Below are positions 30,084-39,705 of a stretch of DNA of 64,000 bases, piece by piece. Source of the DNA: Paraburkholderia sartisoli (GTDB taxonomy: Bacteria; Pseudomonadota; Gammaproteobacteria; Burkholderiales; Burkholderiaceae); NCBI RefSeq assembly GCF_900107685.1, contig NZ_FNRQ01000001.1:744001-808000 (forward strand), read 5' to 3'. The position numbers were made by a program, and so were the translations under genes. Every line of letters begins with the position of its first letter. The first letter of the stretch is position 1. The notes below the pieces were generated by a model. It was given only the letters and a program-made list of their open reading frames with translations, was not told the DNA's origin and ran no database searches.

Positions 30084-30108
30084 AAACTGCAGGCAGGAGG
30101 AGACAGAC

Positions 30109-31896
30109 ATGTATAACGCCCCCCTCAAGGACATGCTCTTCGTGATGAAAGAGCTGGCCGGTCTCGAAGACATCGCCACGTTGCCGGGCTTCGAGGACGC
30201 CGGTCTGGAAACCGCGCAGGCCGTCCTCGACGAATCCGCGAAGCTGTGCGGCGAGGTGCTTGCGCCGCTGAACGTCGAGGGCGACCGCAACCCGAGCGCA
30301 TGGAAAGACGGTGTGGTCACCGCGACGCCCGGTTTCAGGGAGGCGTTCCGCCAGTTTGCCGAAGGCGGATGGCAGGGCGTGCAGCATCCGGTCGAATACG
30401 AAGGCCAGGGTCTGCCGAAGTTGATCGCGACGCCGTGCATGGAGATGCTCAACGCATCGAACCTGTCGTTCGCGCTGTGTCCGCTGCTGACCGACGGCGC
30501 CATCGAGGCGCTCCTTACCGCCGGCACCGAAGCGCAGAAGCAGACCTACGTGCCGAAGCTGATTGCTGGCGTTTGGACCGGCACGATGAACCTGACCGAG
30601 CCGCAGGCCGGTTCGGACCTCGCGCTCGTGCGCACGCGCGCCGAGCCGCAGGGCGACGGCTCGTTCAAGGTGTTCGGCACGAAGATCTTCATCACGTGGG
30701 GCGAACACGATATGGCGAAGAACATCGCGCATCTCGTGCTCGCGCGCACGCCCAACGCGCCCGAGGGCGTCAAGGGCATTTCGCTCTTCATCGTGCCGAA
30801 GTTCCTCGTGAACGCCGATGGCTCGCTGGGTGAGCGCAACGACGTGCATTGCGTGTCGATCGAGCACAAGCTCGGCATCAAGGCGAGCCCGACGGCGGTG
30901 CTGCAGTTCGGCGACCACGGCGGCGCGATCGGGTACCTGATCGGCGAGGAGAACCGCGGCCTCGAGTACATGTTCATCATGATGAACGCGGCGCGCTTCG
31001 CGGTCGGCATGCAGGGCGTCGGCGTGTCGGAGCGCGCGTACCAGAAGGCCGTCGGCTATGCGAAGGAACGCGTGCAGAGCCGTCCGGTGGACGGTAGCGC
31101 GAAGCAGCCGGTGGCGATCATCCAGCATCCGGACGTGCGCCGCATGCTTTCGACGATGCGCAGTCTGACTGAAGCGTCGCGCGCGCTTGCTTACGTCGCG
31201 GCCGCGCACTGCGACGTCGCGCACCGTCATCCGGACGCGGCGACGCGGGCCGAACATCAGGCGATCTATGAATTTCTCGTGCCGGTCGTGAAGGGCTGGA
31301 GCACGGAGCTTTCGCTGGAGGTCACGAGTCTCGGCGTGCAGGTACACGGCGGGATGGGCTTCATCGAGGAGACGGGCGCCGCGCAGTACTACCGCGACGC
31401 GCGCATCCTGCCGATCTACGAAGGCACGACCGCGATCCAGGCGAACGACCTGATTGGCCGCAAGACGGTGCGCGACGGCGGCGCGGTGGCGAAATCGCTG
31501 CTCGCGGACGTCGCGCAGACGATCGGGGCGCTCGGCCGGCACGACACGCCGGCATGCCGCTCGATGAAGCGCTATCTGGAACTGGGACACGGCTCGCTCG
31601 CGGCGGCGATCGACTTCGTGGTGGCCAATGTGAAGCGCGATCCGAAAGCGGTATTCGCGGGCAGCGTGCCGTATCTGAAGCTCGCGGGTATCGTGCTGGG
31701 CGGCTGGCAGATGGCGCGCGCGCTGCTCGTCGCGATGGAAAAGCGCGAGGACGATCCGTCGTTCTACGGCGCGAAGATCGCGACCGCCCGGTTCTTCGCG
31801 GAACACGTGCTGTCGCAGGCGTCGGCGCTGGAAGCTTCGATCGTTACGGCAAAGGGCGATGAGGGTGTGCTGGCGCTTGATGCAGACCAGTTCTGA
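30109..31896 (+). CDS. Acyl-CoA dehydrogenase (long form, DmdC/FadE-like)
   Basis: This is a 595-residue flavoprotein of the extended acyl-CoA dehydrogenase type. Visible parts include the FAD-contact motif MNLTEPQAGSDLALVRT, the WxT-like FGTKIFITWGEHD, and the catalytic Glu in PIYEGTTAIQANDLIGRK. An extra C-terminal helical domain of about 130 residues is typical of DmdC-like members. It probably oxidises acyl-CoA and passes electrons to the adjacent EtfBA. Chain-length specificity cannot be told, and 3-methylthiopropanoyl-CoA dehydrogenase is one possibility. AGGAGGAG precedes the ATG. Confidence 0.9.
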   Translation: MYNAPLKDMLFVMKELAGLEDIATLPGFEDAGLETAQAVLDESAKLCGEVLAPLNVEGDRNPSAWKDGVVTATPGFREAFRQFAEGGWQGVQHPVEYEGQGLPKLIATPCMEMLNASNLSFALCPLLTDGAIEALLTAGTEAQKQTYVPKLIAGVWTGTMNLTEPQAGSDLALVRTRAEPQGDGSFKVFGTKIFITWGEHDMAKNIAHLVLARTPNAPEGVKGISLFIVPKFLVNADGSLGERNDVHCVSIEHKLGIKASPTAVLQFGDHGGAIGYLIGEENRGLEYMFIMMNAARFAVGMQGVGVSERAYQKAVGYAKERVQSRPVDGSAKQPVAIIQHPDVRRMLSTMRSLTEASRALAYVAAAHCDVAHRHPDAATRAEHQAIYEFLVPVVKGWSTELSLEVTSLGVQVHGGMGFIEETGAAQYYRDARILPIYEGTTAIQANDLIGRKTVRDGGAVAKSLLADVAQTIGALGRHDTPACRSMKRYLELGHGSLAAAIDFVVANVKRDPKAVFAGSVPYLKLAGIVLGGWQMARALLVAMEKREDDPSFYGAKIATARFFAEHVLSQASALEASIVTAKGDEGVLALDADQF

Positions 31897-31949
31897 TCGC
31901 GAATGGACCAGGCTGATGCGCGGGCGTGCATTGCGACCGCGCGTCCAAC

Positions 31950-31990
31950 AAAAACAGAACGGCGCCTCACAAGAGGCGCCGTTCTGTTTT
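31950..31990. terminator. Bidirectional terminator between acyl-CoA dehydrogenase gene and dadA
   Basis: AAAACAGAACGGCGCCTC and its exact reverse complement flank a 4-nt loop (18-bp arms), with A and T runs at the outer ends. It serves two convergent genes. Confidence 0.92.
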
Positions 31991-32047
31991 GAGCATGTCT
32001 CATTGCGCGGTAGAGCGATACGGCGATACCGCGATCGGGTGAATCCG

Positions 32048-33334
32048 TCAGGCGTACGCCGGCCGGTGCGCGGCGCCCGTGTCGCCGAGATAGCGATGCA
32101 CGGACAGGTCGCCCGACTGGATCGCCGGCTGCTTGCCGGAGATCAGGTCGGCGAGCAACTGGCCGGAGCCGCACGACATCGTCCAGCCGAGCGTGCCGTG
32201 TCCCGTGTTCAGGAACAGGTTCGGCACCGGCGTGCGCCCGACGATCGGCGTGCCGTCCGGCGTCATCGGACGCAGACCCGTCCAGAAGGTCGCCTTCGAC
32301 GTGTCGCCGCCGCCTGGGAACAGGTCGTTGACGCACGTTTCGAGCGTCTCGCGGCGCGCCTGGCGCAGCGACTTGTCGAAGCCCGCGATCTCGGCCATGC
32401 CACCGACGCGGATCCGGTCGTCAAAACGTGTAATCGCGATCTTGTACGTTTCGTCGAGCACCGTTGAAACGGGTGCCGCGGCGGCGTCGACGATCGGCGC
32501 GGTGATCGAGTAACCCTTCAGCGGATAGACCGGAATCTTGACGACATCCGCGAGAAAGCGTGTGGAATATGAGCCGAGTGCGACGACGTAGCTGTCGGCC
32601 ACCACGATCTCGTCGCCACATTTCACACCGGCGATGCGGCCGTTGGCCATCGCGAGCGCGTCGATCGGCGTGTTGTAGCGGAACTTGACGCCGAGCGCTT
32701 CGGCCATCGCGGCGAGGCGCGTGGTGAAGAGCTGGCAGTCGCCGGTTTCGTCGCCGGGCAGGCGCAGGCCGCCCGTCAATTTGTGCGACGTCGCGGCAAG
32801 CGCCGGTTCGACGCGCGCCAGTTCACCAGGCGTCAGCAGTTCATACGCGACGTTCGCGTCCTTCAGCACGGCGATGTCTTTCGCGGCGCCGTCGAGCTGC
32901 TGTTGCGTGCGGAACAGTTGCAGCGTGCCGCCCGTGCGCCCTTCGTACTGGATGCCGGTATCGGCGCGAAGCGCCTGCAGGCAGTCGCGGCTGTATTCGG
33001 CGAGGCGAACCATGCGCCCCTTGTTGACGGCGTAGCGCTCCGTCGTGCAGTTCTGCAGCATCTGCCACATCCACTTCAGCTGGAACTGCGTGCCGTCGAG
33101 CCGGATGGCAAGCGGCGCGTGCTTCTGGAACATCCATTTGACGGCCTTCAGCGGCACGCCAGGCGCCGCCCACGGCGCGGCATACCCGGGCGAAATCTGC
33201 CCTGCGTTCGCGAAGCTGGTTTCGAGCGCCGGACCGGCCTCGCGGTCGATCACGGTCACTTCGTGACCCGCGCGCGCCAGGTAATACGCGCTCGTAACGC
33301 CAACGACACCGCTGCCCAGAACGACGACTCGCAT
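32048..33334 (-). CDS. dadA: D-amino acid dehydrogenase
   Basis: DadA oxidatively deaminates D-amino acids, chiefly D-alanine, passing electrons to the respiratory chain. The 428-residue protein has an N-terminal FAD-binding loop [30 protein letters not shown], the family segment [21 protein letters not shown], and the C-terminal FAD motif [16 protein letters not shown]. It is divergent from an Lrp-type gene that probably regulates it, the usual dadR/dadA arrangement. The 146-bp intergenic region is AT-rich, as expected for Lrp sites. Confidence 0.95.
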   Translation of the reverse strand: MRVVVLGSGVVGVTSAYYLARAGHEVTVIDREAGPALETSFANAGQISPGYAAPWAAPGVPLKAVKWMFQKHAPLAIRLDGTQFQLKWMWQMLQNCTTERYAVNKGRMVRLAEYSRDCLQALRADTGIQYEGRTGGTLQLFRTQQQLDGAAKDIAVLKDANVAYELLTPGELARVEPALAATSHKLTGGLRLPGDETGDCQLFTTRLAAMAEALGVKFRYNTPIDALAMANGRIAGVKCGDEIVVADSYVVALGSYSTRFLADVVKIPVYPLKGYSITAPIVDAAAAPVSTVLDETYKIAITRFDDRIRVGGMAEIAGFDKSLRQARRETLETCVNDLFPGGGDTSKATFWTGLRPMTPDGTPIVGRTPVPNLFLNTGHGTLGWTMSCGSGQLLADLISGKQPAIQSGDLSVHRYLGDTGAAHRPAYA

Positions 33335-33425
33335 GACTTCTCCAGAAAGGTCGGAAGGCTGACGGTATCGAAATGTTCGATTAATGATGGATTACGCTGT
33401 CAACCCAGTGTTAACGGCTATCATA

Positions 33426-33453
33426 TTGACGATCAACCAGTTTTTGTTATCGT
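33426..33453 (+). promoter_or_regulatory. Candidate promoter of the Lrp-type regulator
   Basis: TTGACG (-35) and TATCGT (-10) are 16 bp apart, 27 bp before the ATG, within an AT-rich divergent region that probably also holds Lrp-binding sites for dadA control. Confidence 0.45.
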
Positions 33454-33480
33454 ATTTTTTGCGTTTTCAGTGGAAAAACC

Positions 33481-33969
33481 ATGCGAATCCAACGTCAACC
33501 GATCCGCGCCCTGGACAAGCTGGATCGCCGCATCCTGAAACTGCTCCAGCAGGACGGGCGCATGGCCATGAAGGATCTCGCCGAACAGGTGGGGCTCTCG
33601 GTCACGCCCTGCATCGAGCGCGTCAAACGCATGGAACGCGACGGCGTGATCATGGGCTATCACGCCCGGGTGAACCCGGCTGAGCTGGGGGCGGCGCTGC
33701 TGGTGTTCGTCGAGATCACGCTCGATCACAAGAGCGGCAACATGTTCGATCAGTTCCGGCGCGAAGTGCAGAAGATTCCCGAGGTGCTGGAATGCCATCT
33801 CGTATCAGGTGACTTCGACTATCTGATCAAGGCGCGCATCGGCGAAATGGCCGACTACCGGAAACTGCTCGGCGACATCCTGCTGCAGCTGCCCGGCGCG
33901 GTGCAGTCGAAGAGCTATGTCGTCATGGAAGAGATCAAGGAAACGCTGACGATCGCCGTCGGCGAGTGA
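33481..33969 (+). CDS. Lrp/AsnC-family transcriptional regulator
   Basis: This 162-residue regulator has an N-terminal winged HTH (LDRRILKLLQQDGRMAMKDLAEQVGLSVTPCIERVKRMERDGVI) and a C-terminal RAM (ligand-binding) domain (ALLVFVEITLD, EVLECHLVSGDFDYLIKARI). Its size and divergent position next to dadA suggest it is the alanine-responsive DadR/Lrp-type controller of D-amino acid catabolism. Its stop lies 31 bp before the LexA-box dyad of the next gene. Confidence 0.93.
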   Translation: MRIQRQPIRALDKLDRRILKLLQQDGRMAMKDLAEQVGLSVTPCIERVKRMERDGVIMGYHARVNPAELGAALLVFVEITLDHKSGNMFDQFRREVQKIPEVLECHLVSGDFDYLIKARIGEMADYRKLLGDILLQLPGAVQSKSYVVMEEIKETLTIAVGE

Positions 33970-34000
33970 GATTCGCCTGGCCATCTGGCAGGTCTCGACA

Positions 34001-34042
34001 AACGTCGAAGATACTGTATATTTATACAGTATCTTCGACGTT
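34001..34042. promoter_or_regulatory. LexA (SOS) box in a 42-bp perfect dyad
   Basis: CTGTATATTTATACAG (34014-34029) matches the proteobacterial LexA consensus CTG-N10-CAG and is close to the strongest known E. coli sites. The symmetry continues outward: two 20-bp arms (34001-34020 and 34023-34042) are exact reverse complements separated by TT. The box lies 28 bp before the GTG start of the radical-SAM gene. A short T run at 34041-34044 means the hairpin may also end the regulator transcript. Confidence 0.85.
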
Positions 34043-34056
34043 TTACTTTCCATGCC

Positions 34057-35187
34057 GTGACCGATTCAGCCAACGAATATCCGATTGCCCCGCCGGCGCC
34101 CCTCAAGGGGCGCGGCGCGGTCACGAACCTGCAGGGGCGCTACGAGATCAATCAGCGCGAAGCGTTCGACGACGGCTGGGTGCTGTCGCCCGCGGATGAA
34201 GAAACCGGAACGCCTGCACTGCGCACCCAGGTTTTCGAAGAGCACGCGAAATCGATCCTGACGCGCAACGCCTCGCCGGACATTCCGTTTAACGTGTCGC
34301 TCAATCCGTATCTGGGGTGTGAGCACGGCTGCATCTATTGCTTCGCGCGCCCGACACACAGCTATCTGGGGCTTTCTCCGGGGCTGGATTTCGAGAGCCG
34401 TATCTACGCCAAGATCAACGCGGCAGCCTTGCTCGAGCGCGAATTGTCGAGGAAATCCTATGTTCCCGAGCCCATTGCGCTGGGCGTGAATACGGACGCC
34501 TGGCAGCCGGTGGAACGCAATCTCGGCCTGACCCGCGGCGTCATCCAGGTGCTGCACGACCGCGGGCATCCGTTCGCGGCCATTACGAAGTCGTCACTGA
34601 TCGAGCGCGATCTCGACCTGCTCGCGCCCATGGCGGCGCGCGGGCAGGTCATGGCGGCAATCACGATTACCACGCTCGACGCCGACATCGCCCGTACGCT
34701 GGAACCGCGCGCCGCGACACCGGCGCGGCGATTGCGCACGATCAAAACGTTGAGCGAGGCGGGCGTGCCGGTGGGCGTCAGCATTGCGCCGGTGATTCCG
34801 TTCGTCACGGAACCGGACATGGAGCGCGTGCTGGAAGCGTGCGCGGAGGCGGGGGCGTCGTCGGCCAGTTTTATCGTGCTGCGCTTGCCCTGGGAAGTCG
34901 CGCCGTTGTTCAAAGACTGGCTTACCGCGCATTTTCCGGATCGCGCCGATCGCGTGATGAGTCGCGTGCGAGACATGCGGGGCGGAAAGGACTACGACGC
35001 GTCGTTCGCGACGCGGATGAAAGGCGAAGGGCTTTGGGCGGATCTGCTCAAACAGCGCTTTCACAATGCAGCCCGACGGCTTGGCCTGAACGAGCGTCAA
35101 CGCGGCATTCTGGATATGTCGCAGTTTCGCCGGGTCGACATGGCGAAACCGCCATTACCGGATAACCCGCAACTCAACCTTTTCTAG
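34057..35187 (+). CDS. PA0069-family radical SAM protein
   Basis: This 376-residue radical-SAM protein has the cluster motif in LNPYLGCEHGCIYCFARP (Cys-x3-Cys-x2-Cys). HSYLGLSPGLDFESRIYAK and GVNTDAWQPVERNLGLTRGVI follow, as in the PA0069/Rv2578c group, which is distantly related to spore photoproduct lyase. Function is unknown. The GTG start is used because the only nearby ATG (34052) is followed at once by a stop. The LexA box immediately upstream indicates induction by DNA damage. From memory, PA0069 itself belongs to the LexA regulon of Pseudomonas aeruginosa, which would agree. Confidence 0.9.
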   Translation: MTDSANEYPIAPPAPLKGRGAVTNLQGRYEINQREAFDDGWVLSPADEETGTPALRTQVFEEHAKSILTRNASPDIPFNVSLNPYLGCEHGCIYCFARPTHSYLGLSPGLDFESRIYAKINAAALLERELSRKSYVPEPIALGVNTDAWQPVERNLGLTRGVIQVLHDRGHPFAAITKSSLIERDLDLLAPMAARGQVMAAITITTLDADIARTLEPRAATPARRLRTIKTLSEAGVPVGVSIAPVIPFVTEPDMERVLEACAEAGASSASFIVLRLPWEVAPLFKDWLTAHFPDRADRVMSRVRDMRGGKDYDASFATRMKGEGLWADLLKQRFHNAARRLGLNERQRGILDMSQFRRVDMAKPPLPDNPQLNLF

Positions 35188-35212
35188 CGTGGTTGCGGGA
35201 TACGCTGGCGTC

Positions 35213-35680
35213 TTATTGGGAAAGCGCTTTCGCCGCCTGAACCTGCGATTCGAAGTACGTCTGAAACGAGAACGCGAGCCCCGTCATCAGCAGGAACGCG
35301 CCGATCAGCAGCGAGAAGATAACGATGAAGACCACGGTCCAGCCCGAGTGACTCTCTTTACCGGTCTGCGCGTTGAACTGCGCGTCCCATTTTTCGTCGG
35401 GGCGCAGCCCGTAGACGATCGCCGCCAGGAACGCCGCGAGCAGCGAGATCGCACCCGGAAAAACCAGCACCCAGCCGAGCGTCGACGCGCGTTCGGTCGC
35501 GACGAGCAGCAAATAGCCGGGAACGCCGATCACCGCGCCGAGCAGATGCGCCCAGCCGTATACATCGCGCAGTCCGTACAGATAGAAGCGATGCGCGCCC
35601 AGCGTGCCGAAGAAGAACGCGAGCGCGGCGGTTATCGTCTTGGATTTGAAGCGTGGGGAAAGCGAGGCAGCGGTGGACAT
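35213..35680 (-). CDS. TM2-domain membrane protein
   Basis: This 155-residue protein has a TM2-type start: KSKTITAALAFFFGTLGAHRFYLYG, two short membrane helices with a Gly-x-x-x-x-H-R-F-Y turn. Two or three further hydrophobic segments follow (LLGAVIGVPGYLLLVA, LVFPGAISLLAAFLAAIVYGL, VVFIVIFSLLIGAFLLMTGLAF). Function is unknown. It is convergent with the radical-SAM gene. Confidence 0.85.
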   Translation of the reverse strand: MSTAASLSPRFKSKTITAALAFFFGTLGAHRFYLYGLRDVYGWAHLLGAVIGVPGYLLLVATERASTLGWVLVFPGAISLLAAFLAAIVYGLRPDEKWDAQFNAQTGKESHSGWTVVFIVIFSLLIGAFLLMTGLAFSFQTYFESQVQAAKALSQ

Positions 35681-35847
35681 GGGCTAAGGCTGAATTTCAC
35701 AAACAACGGGATGGACGCGTCAGGCGCGCATGCCGCAGAAGTTGCGCGGGCCGACGCGCATTCTACGCTTCGCGCGCGCCGCGGGTCACATCGGTGGTCC
35801 CGGTGCGGGTGTCGTTTCTGGCACGTGCGCATGGCTGGGTGAGCCGA

Positions 35848-37008
35848 TCAAGGCGCCGTCCAGGTGATGCGATAGATCGCGCCCGCATAGTCGTCGCTGA
35901 TCAGAAGCGAGCCGTCGGGTAAGGGAAGCACGTCGGCAGGGCGGCCCCACTCGCTTTCGTCCGGCATCAGCCAGCCCTGGGCGAAGACTTCCTGACGTGG
36001 ATGGCTGCCGTCGGCGTCCACGATCACGCGCATGACGCGGTATCCGACTTTCCGGCTGCGATTCCACGAGCCGTGTTCGGCGATGAAGATGTTGTTCCGG
36101 TAATCGGCCGGGAACATCGGGCCGGTGTAAAAACGCATCCCGAGCGACGCGACATGCGCGCCGAGTTTCGCGACCGGCGGCGTGAATTCGTTGCACGGGT
36201 GGTCCTTGCCGAATTCCGGGTCGGCGATGTCGCCCGCATGGCAGAACGGATAGCCGAAATCCATGCCGCTGCGCGGAGCGCGATTGAGCTCGTCGTCGGG
36301 GCGATCGTCGCCGAGCATGTCGCGGCCGTTGTCGGTGAACCACAGTTCGTGCGTCACCGGATGCCACGCGAAGCCGACCGTGTTGCGGATGCCGCGCGCG
36401 ATCGTTTCGTAGTGGCTGCCATCGGCGTCCATGCGGCCGAGCATCGCGTAATGGTCACGATCGGGCAGGCAGATGTTGCAGGGCGCGCCTTGCGGCACGT
36501 ACAGCTTGCCGTCTGGCCCGAATGCGATGAATTTCAGGCCGTGGTGATACGCGGTGGGCAATCTGTCCGTGACGACCGCCGGCTTTGGGGGATCGGTCAG
36601 ATGGTCGTCGATCGCATCGAAACGCAGAATCTTCGATACCGCCGACACATACAACGCCCCGTCGTGCCACGCGACGCCGGCCGGCATGTCGAGTCCTGAC
36701 GCGATTACATGGCGGGCGGTGACCTGCCCGTCGCGCAGTTCCAGGGCATAAACGTGGCCGTCGATGCTGCCCACATACAGAATGCCCTTCGGCGACAGGG
36801 CCATTTCGCGTGCCGAAGGCACGTTGTCCGCGAGCACCTCGATGTGAAATCCGGGCGGCAGCTTGATTCGTCCGATTGGCAGCGACGCTGCGGTAGTAGC
36901 GGTTGCAGTCAGATTCAGCAGGAAAAATGCGATGGCGAGCAGTCGGCCATGCCGGCTGCGTGGACGCGCGGGCCGGGGCCTGAACATCGTCAGAAAAGCG
37001 GCTTTCAT
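35848..37008 (-). CDS. PQQ-dependent sugar (sorbosone) dehydrogenase-like exported protein
   Basis: This 386-residue protein has a basic N-terminus and signal segment (RLLAIAFFLLNLTATATTA). A six-bladed beta-propeller of the glucose/sorbosone dehydrogenase family follows: LPPGFHIEVLADNVPSAREMALSP, HHGLKFIAFGPDGKLYVPQGAPCNIC, GIRNTVGFAWHPVTHELWFTDNGRDMLGDD, and AEHGSWNRSRKVGYRV. It is predicted to be periplasmic and to oxidise a sugar using PQQ; the substrate is unknown. GGGAGG precedes the ATG. No partner cytochrome gene is adjacent. Confidence 0.87.
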   Translation of the reverse strand: MKAAFLTMFRPRPARPRSRHGRLLAIAFFLLNLTATATTAASLPIGRIKLPPGFHIEVLADNVPSAREMALSPKGILYVGSIDGHVYALELRDGQVTARHVIASGLDMPAGVAWHDGALYVSAVSKILRFDAIDDHLTDPPKPAVVTDRLPTAYHHGLKFIAFGPDGKLYVPQGAPCNICLPDRDHYAMLGRMDADGSHYETIARGIRNTVGFAWHPVTHELWFTDNGRDMLGDDRPDDELNRAPRSGMDFGYPFCHAGDIADPEFGKDHPCNEFTPPVAKLGAHVASLGMRFYTGPMFPADYRNNIFIAEHGSWNRSRKVGYRVMRVIVDADGSHPRQEVFAQGWLMPDESEWGRPADVLPLPDGSLLISDDYAGAIYRITWTAP

Positions 37009-37107
37009 GTGCCTCCCGCATGGATAACCGGGCGAGCCCGCTGCCGCTGTGCGGAACGCGATGTCTCGCCGCGGCGACCTGGCCTTGCAGTTTATCCCCG
37101 TAAGTGT

Positions 37108-37136
37108 TTGTTATGGCGTTGCTTTCGGGCTATAAT
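37108..37136 (+). promoter_or_regulatory. Sigma-70 promoter of the rpsP operon
   Basis: TTGTTA (-35) and a perfect TATAAT (-10) are separated by 17 bp, placing the start near 37143 and giving a leader of about 40 nt before rpsP. This is the best sigma-70 promoter in the window, as expected for a ribosomal-protein operon. Confidence 0.8.
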
Positions 37137-37181
37137 CTCGCGTTTCAGTGGTTCCGAACCCCGGATTTCAAGGATTCCAGT

Positions 37182-37436
37182 ATGGTCATCATCCGCTTGG
37201 CTCGTGGCGGCTCCAAGAAGCGCCCGTTCTACAACATCGTCGCAACCGATTCGCGTAACCGTCGTGACGGCCGCTTTATCGAACGCGTTGGCTTCTACAA
37301 CCCGGTTGCTACGAAGGGTGAGTCGCTGCGTATCGCTCAAGATCGCCTGACGTACTGGCAAGGCGTTGGCGCACAGCTGTCGCCGACCGTCCAGCGTCTC
37401 GTGAAGGAAGCGCAAAAGGCGCAGCCGGCTGCCTGA
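37182..37436 (+). CDS. rpsP: 30S ribosomal protein S16
   Basis: This 84-residue S16 begins [32 protein letters not shown], the conserved family start. The in-frame upstream codons back to 37104 run through the promoter and are not coding. First gene of rpsP-rimM-trmD-rplS. Confidence 0.98.
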
Positions 37437-37541
37437 TGGTAGTCAGCATGCGCATCGCGGGCGTGTCGCGCGAACTGTGCGGCGTGCCGGATGCGCAGGT
37501 ATTGTCTGAAGTTGGCCCGAAGCTGGCTGTGAGGTTGGCCC

Positions 37542-38237
37542 ATGTCCACGCGTGATTCCGACGGCTCAGGCCGTAGCAAAACCGCGAATCGTGGCGAAGC
37601 TTCATTTGGCGCCTTTGTCCGCAAGCCGGCAGCGCGGGTTGTACCGGCAGCCGCCGCTCCAGTCGCAGCAGAAATGCGCGCTGAATCGGCGGAAAGCTGG
37701 CCGGACGATGCCGTCGAAGTCGGCGCAATTGTCGACGCGTACGGCCTGAAGGGCTGGGTGAAGGTGGCCGCGCATGCGGACGCCGGGCGAGGCGGCGACG
37801 CCTTGCTGAGCGCAAAACGCTGGTGGCTGCTGAAAGGCCGCGAGCGCCGCTCTGCCCCCGTTCTGCAGTCGAAGATACACAGCGACAGCATCGTTGCCCA
37901 ACTGGGCGGCACGGCTGACCGCGACGTGGCATTGTCGCTGCGTGGTCACAGCGTGTACGTGTGTCGCAGTGACTTCCCGGCACTCGAGGCCGACGAATTT
38001 TACTGGGTCGACCTGCTCGGCCTGAATGTCGTCAACGAATCTGGCGTTGCGCTGGGCACGGTTGCCGACATGATCGACAACGGTGCGCATTCGGTGCTGC
38101 GCATCGAGTACCCGGCCACGGGGAAAGACGGCAAGCCGGTTACCGGCGAGCGTCTGATTCCGTTTGTCGGCGTCTATGTCAAAACGGTGGATCAGGCGGC
38201 GAAGCAGATCGTCGTCGACTGGGAAGCTGATTATTAA
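37542..38237 (+). CDS. rimM: Ribosome maturation factor RimM
   Basis: RimM assists assembly of the 30S head and binds S19. The 231-residue protein has an N-terminal extension of about 50 low-complexity residues. The RimM N-domain follows ([23 protein letters not shown]), then the PRC-barrel C-domain ([51 protein letters not shown]). The extension is usual in Burkholderia. Second gene of the operon; trmD follows. Confidence 0.95.
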   Translation: MSTRDSDGSGRSKTANRGEASFGAFVRKPAARVVPAAAAPVAAEMRAESAESWPDDAVEVGAIVDAYGLKGWVKVAAHADAGRGGDALLSAKRWWLLKGRERRSAPVLQSKIHSDSIVAQLGGTADRDVALSLRGHSVYVCRSDFPALEADEFYWVDLLGLNVVNESGVALGTVADMIDNGAHSVLRIEYPATGKDGKPVTGERLIPFVGVYVKTVDQAAKQIVVDWEADY

Positions 38238-38289
38238 TCGCGGTGCCGGCAGCACGGTACCGGGCACGATTCGCTGAATGGGGAGAGCG

Positions 38290-39057
38290 ATGCAGTTCGA
38301 TGTCGTCACGCTCTTTCCTGACATGTTTCGCGCATTGACCGATTGGGGTATCACCAGCCGGGCAGCGAAGCAGCAGCGATACGGTTTGCGTACGTGGAAT
38401 CCGCGCGATTTTACGACCGACAACTACCGTACCATCGACGATCGCCCTTATGGCGGCGGTCCCGGCATGGTCATGCTTGCAAAGCCGCTTGAAGATGCGA
38501 TCGGCGCTGCGAAAGCCGCGCAGGCAGAGCAGGGTGTGACCGGTGCGCGCGTCGTCATGATGTCGCCGCAGGGCGCAACGCTCAATCACGATCGCGTGAT
38601 GCAGTTCGCGCAGCAACCGGGTTTGATCCTGCTGTGCGGTCGCTATGAAGCGATCGACCAGCGCCTGATCGACCGGGTCGTCGACGAAGAAGTCAGTCTG
38701 GGTGATTTCGTGCTGTCCGGCGGAGAGTTGCCGGCGATGGCGTTAATGGATGCCGTCGTACGTCAGTTGCCAGGCGTGCTGAACGATTCGCAGTCGGCGG
38801 TGCAGGACAGTTTCGTCGACGTGTTGCTGGATTGTCCGCATTACACGCGGCCCGAAGAATATGACGGCGTGCGCGTGCCCGATGTGCTGCTCGGCGGCCA
38901 TCATGCGGAAATCGAGTTGTGGCGTCGGCGCGAAGCACTGCGCAACACGGTAGTCAAGCGCCCCGATCTGATCGAGCGCGCCAGAAAGAACAAGATGCTG
39001 AGCCGTGCCGATGAGGCATGGCTTGCAAGTCTCGCGAAAGAAGCGTCGAAGGCGTAG
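38290..39057 (+). CDS. trmD: tRNA (guanine37-N1)-methyltransferase
   Basis: TrmD methylates G37 of tRNAs to prevent frameshifting. The 255-residue SPOUT enzyme shows [47 protein letters not shown] and [22 protein letters not shown], which form the knotted SAM site. The start at 38290 is chosen because the upstream ATG at 38278 lies on the Shine-Dalgarno GGGGAGAG. Confidence 0.97.
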   Translation: MQFDVVTLFPDMFRALTDWGITSRAAKQQRYGLRTWNPRDFTTDNYRTIDDRPYGGGPGMVMLAKPLEDAIGAAKAAQAEQGVTGARVVMMSPQGATLNHDRVMQFAQQPGLILLCGRYEAIDQRLIDRVVDEEVSLGDFVLSGGELPAMALMDAVVRQLPGVLNDSQSAVQDSFVDVLLDCPHYTRPEEYDGVRVPDVLLGGHHAEIELWRRREALRNTVVKRPDLIERARKNKMLSRADEAWLASLAKEASKA

Positions 39058-39213
39058 GCCTTCACGATTCCGAGTGAGCACCAGGCGGTGTCGCACATGC
39101 GTGTGCGGCGCCAGATGTGAACCCATCCTCTATCGGGGCCGTAGCCGCGCGCAACAGGCAACGCCAGCGCAAGGCAGGTACGAACGCCGACAAGATGGAC
39201 ATAGGAGTCAGTG

Positions 39214-39600
39214 ATGAATCTGATTGCAAAACTCGAGCAGGAAGAAATCGCGCGCGCCCTCGGCGAGAAGACCATCCCCGAATTCGCTCCCGGCGATACG
39301 GTGATCGTCAGCGTGAACGTGGTTGAAGGCACGCGCAAGCGTGTGCAGGCTTATGAAGGCGTCGTGATTGCAAAGCGCAATCGTGGCCTCAACTCGTCGT
39401 TTATCGTCCGCAAGATTTCGTCGGGCGAAGGCGTCGAGCGTACGTTCCAGACGTACTCGCCGCTGCTGGCAAGCATCGTCGTGAAGCGTCGTGGTGACGT
39501 GCGTCGCGCAAAGCTGTACTACCTGCGCGATCGTTCGGGCAAGTCGGCCCGGATCAAGGAAAAGCTGGTCTCGAAAGACCGCGCTGCTTCCCAGGCATAA
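39214..39600 (+). CDS. rplS: 50S ribosomal protein L19
   Basis: This 128-residue L19 starts [16 protein letters not shown] and contains [74 protein letters not shown]. Last gene of the operon and followed by a terminator. Confidence 0.98.
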   Translation: MNLIAKLEQEEIARALGEKTIPEFAPGDTVIVSVNVVEGTRKRVQAYEGVVIAKRNRGLNSSFIVRKISSGEGVERTFQTYSPLLASIVVKRRGDVRRAKLYYLRDRSGKSARIKEKLVSKDRAASQA

Positions 39601-39620
39601 AACCTGTAAGCGCTGTAAGG

Positions 39621-39650
39621 AAAAGCACCCCTCGCGGGTGCTTTTTTCTT
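39621..39650 (+). terminator. Rho-independent terminator of the rpsP-rplS operon
   Basis: AAAAGCACCC-CTCGC-GGGTGCTTTTTTC, 20 bp after the rplS stop. Confidence 0.92.
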
Positions 39651-39705
39651 TGATACGTCAGAATAGCGTCCTGTCCAGTTCATTCGCCCCATTCCGGGAA
39701 ACCCG

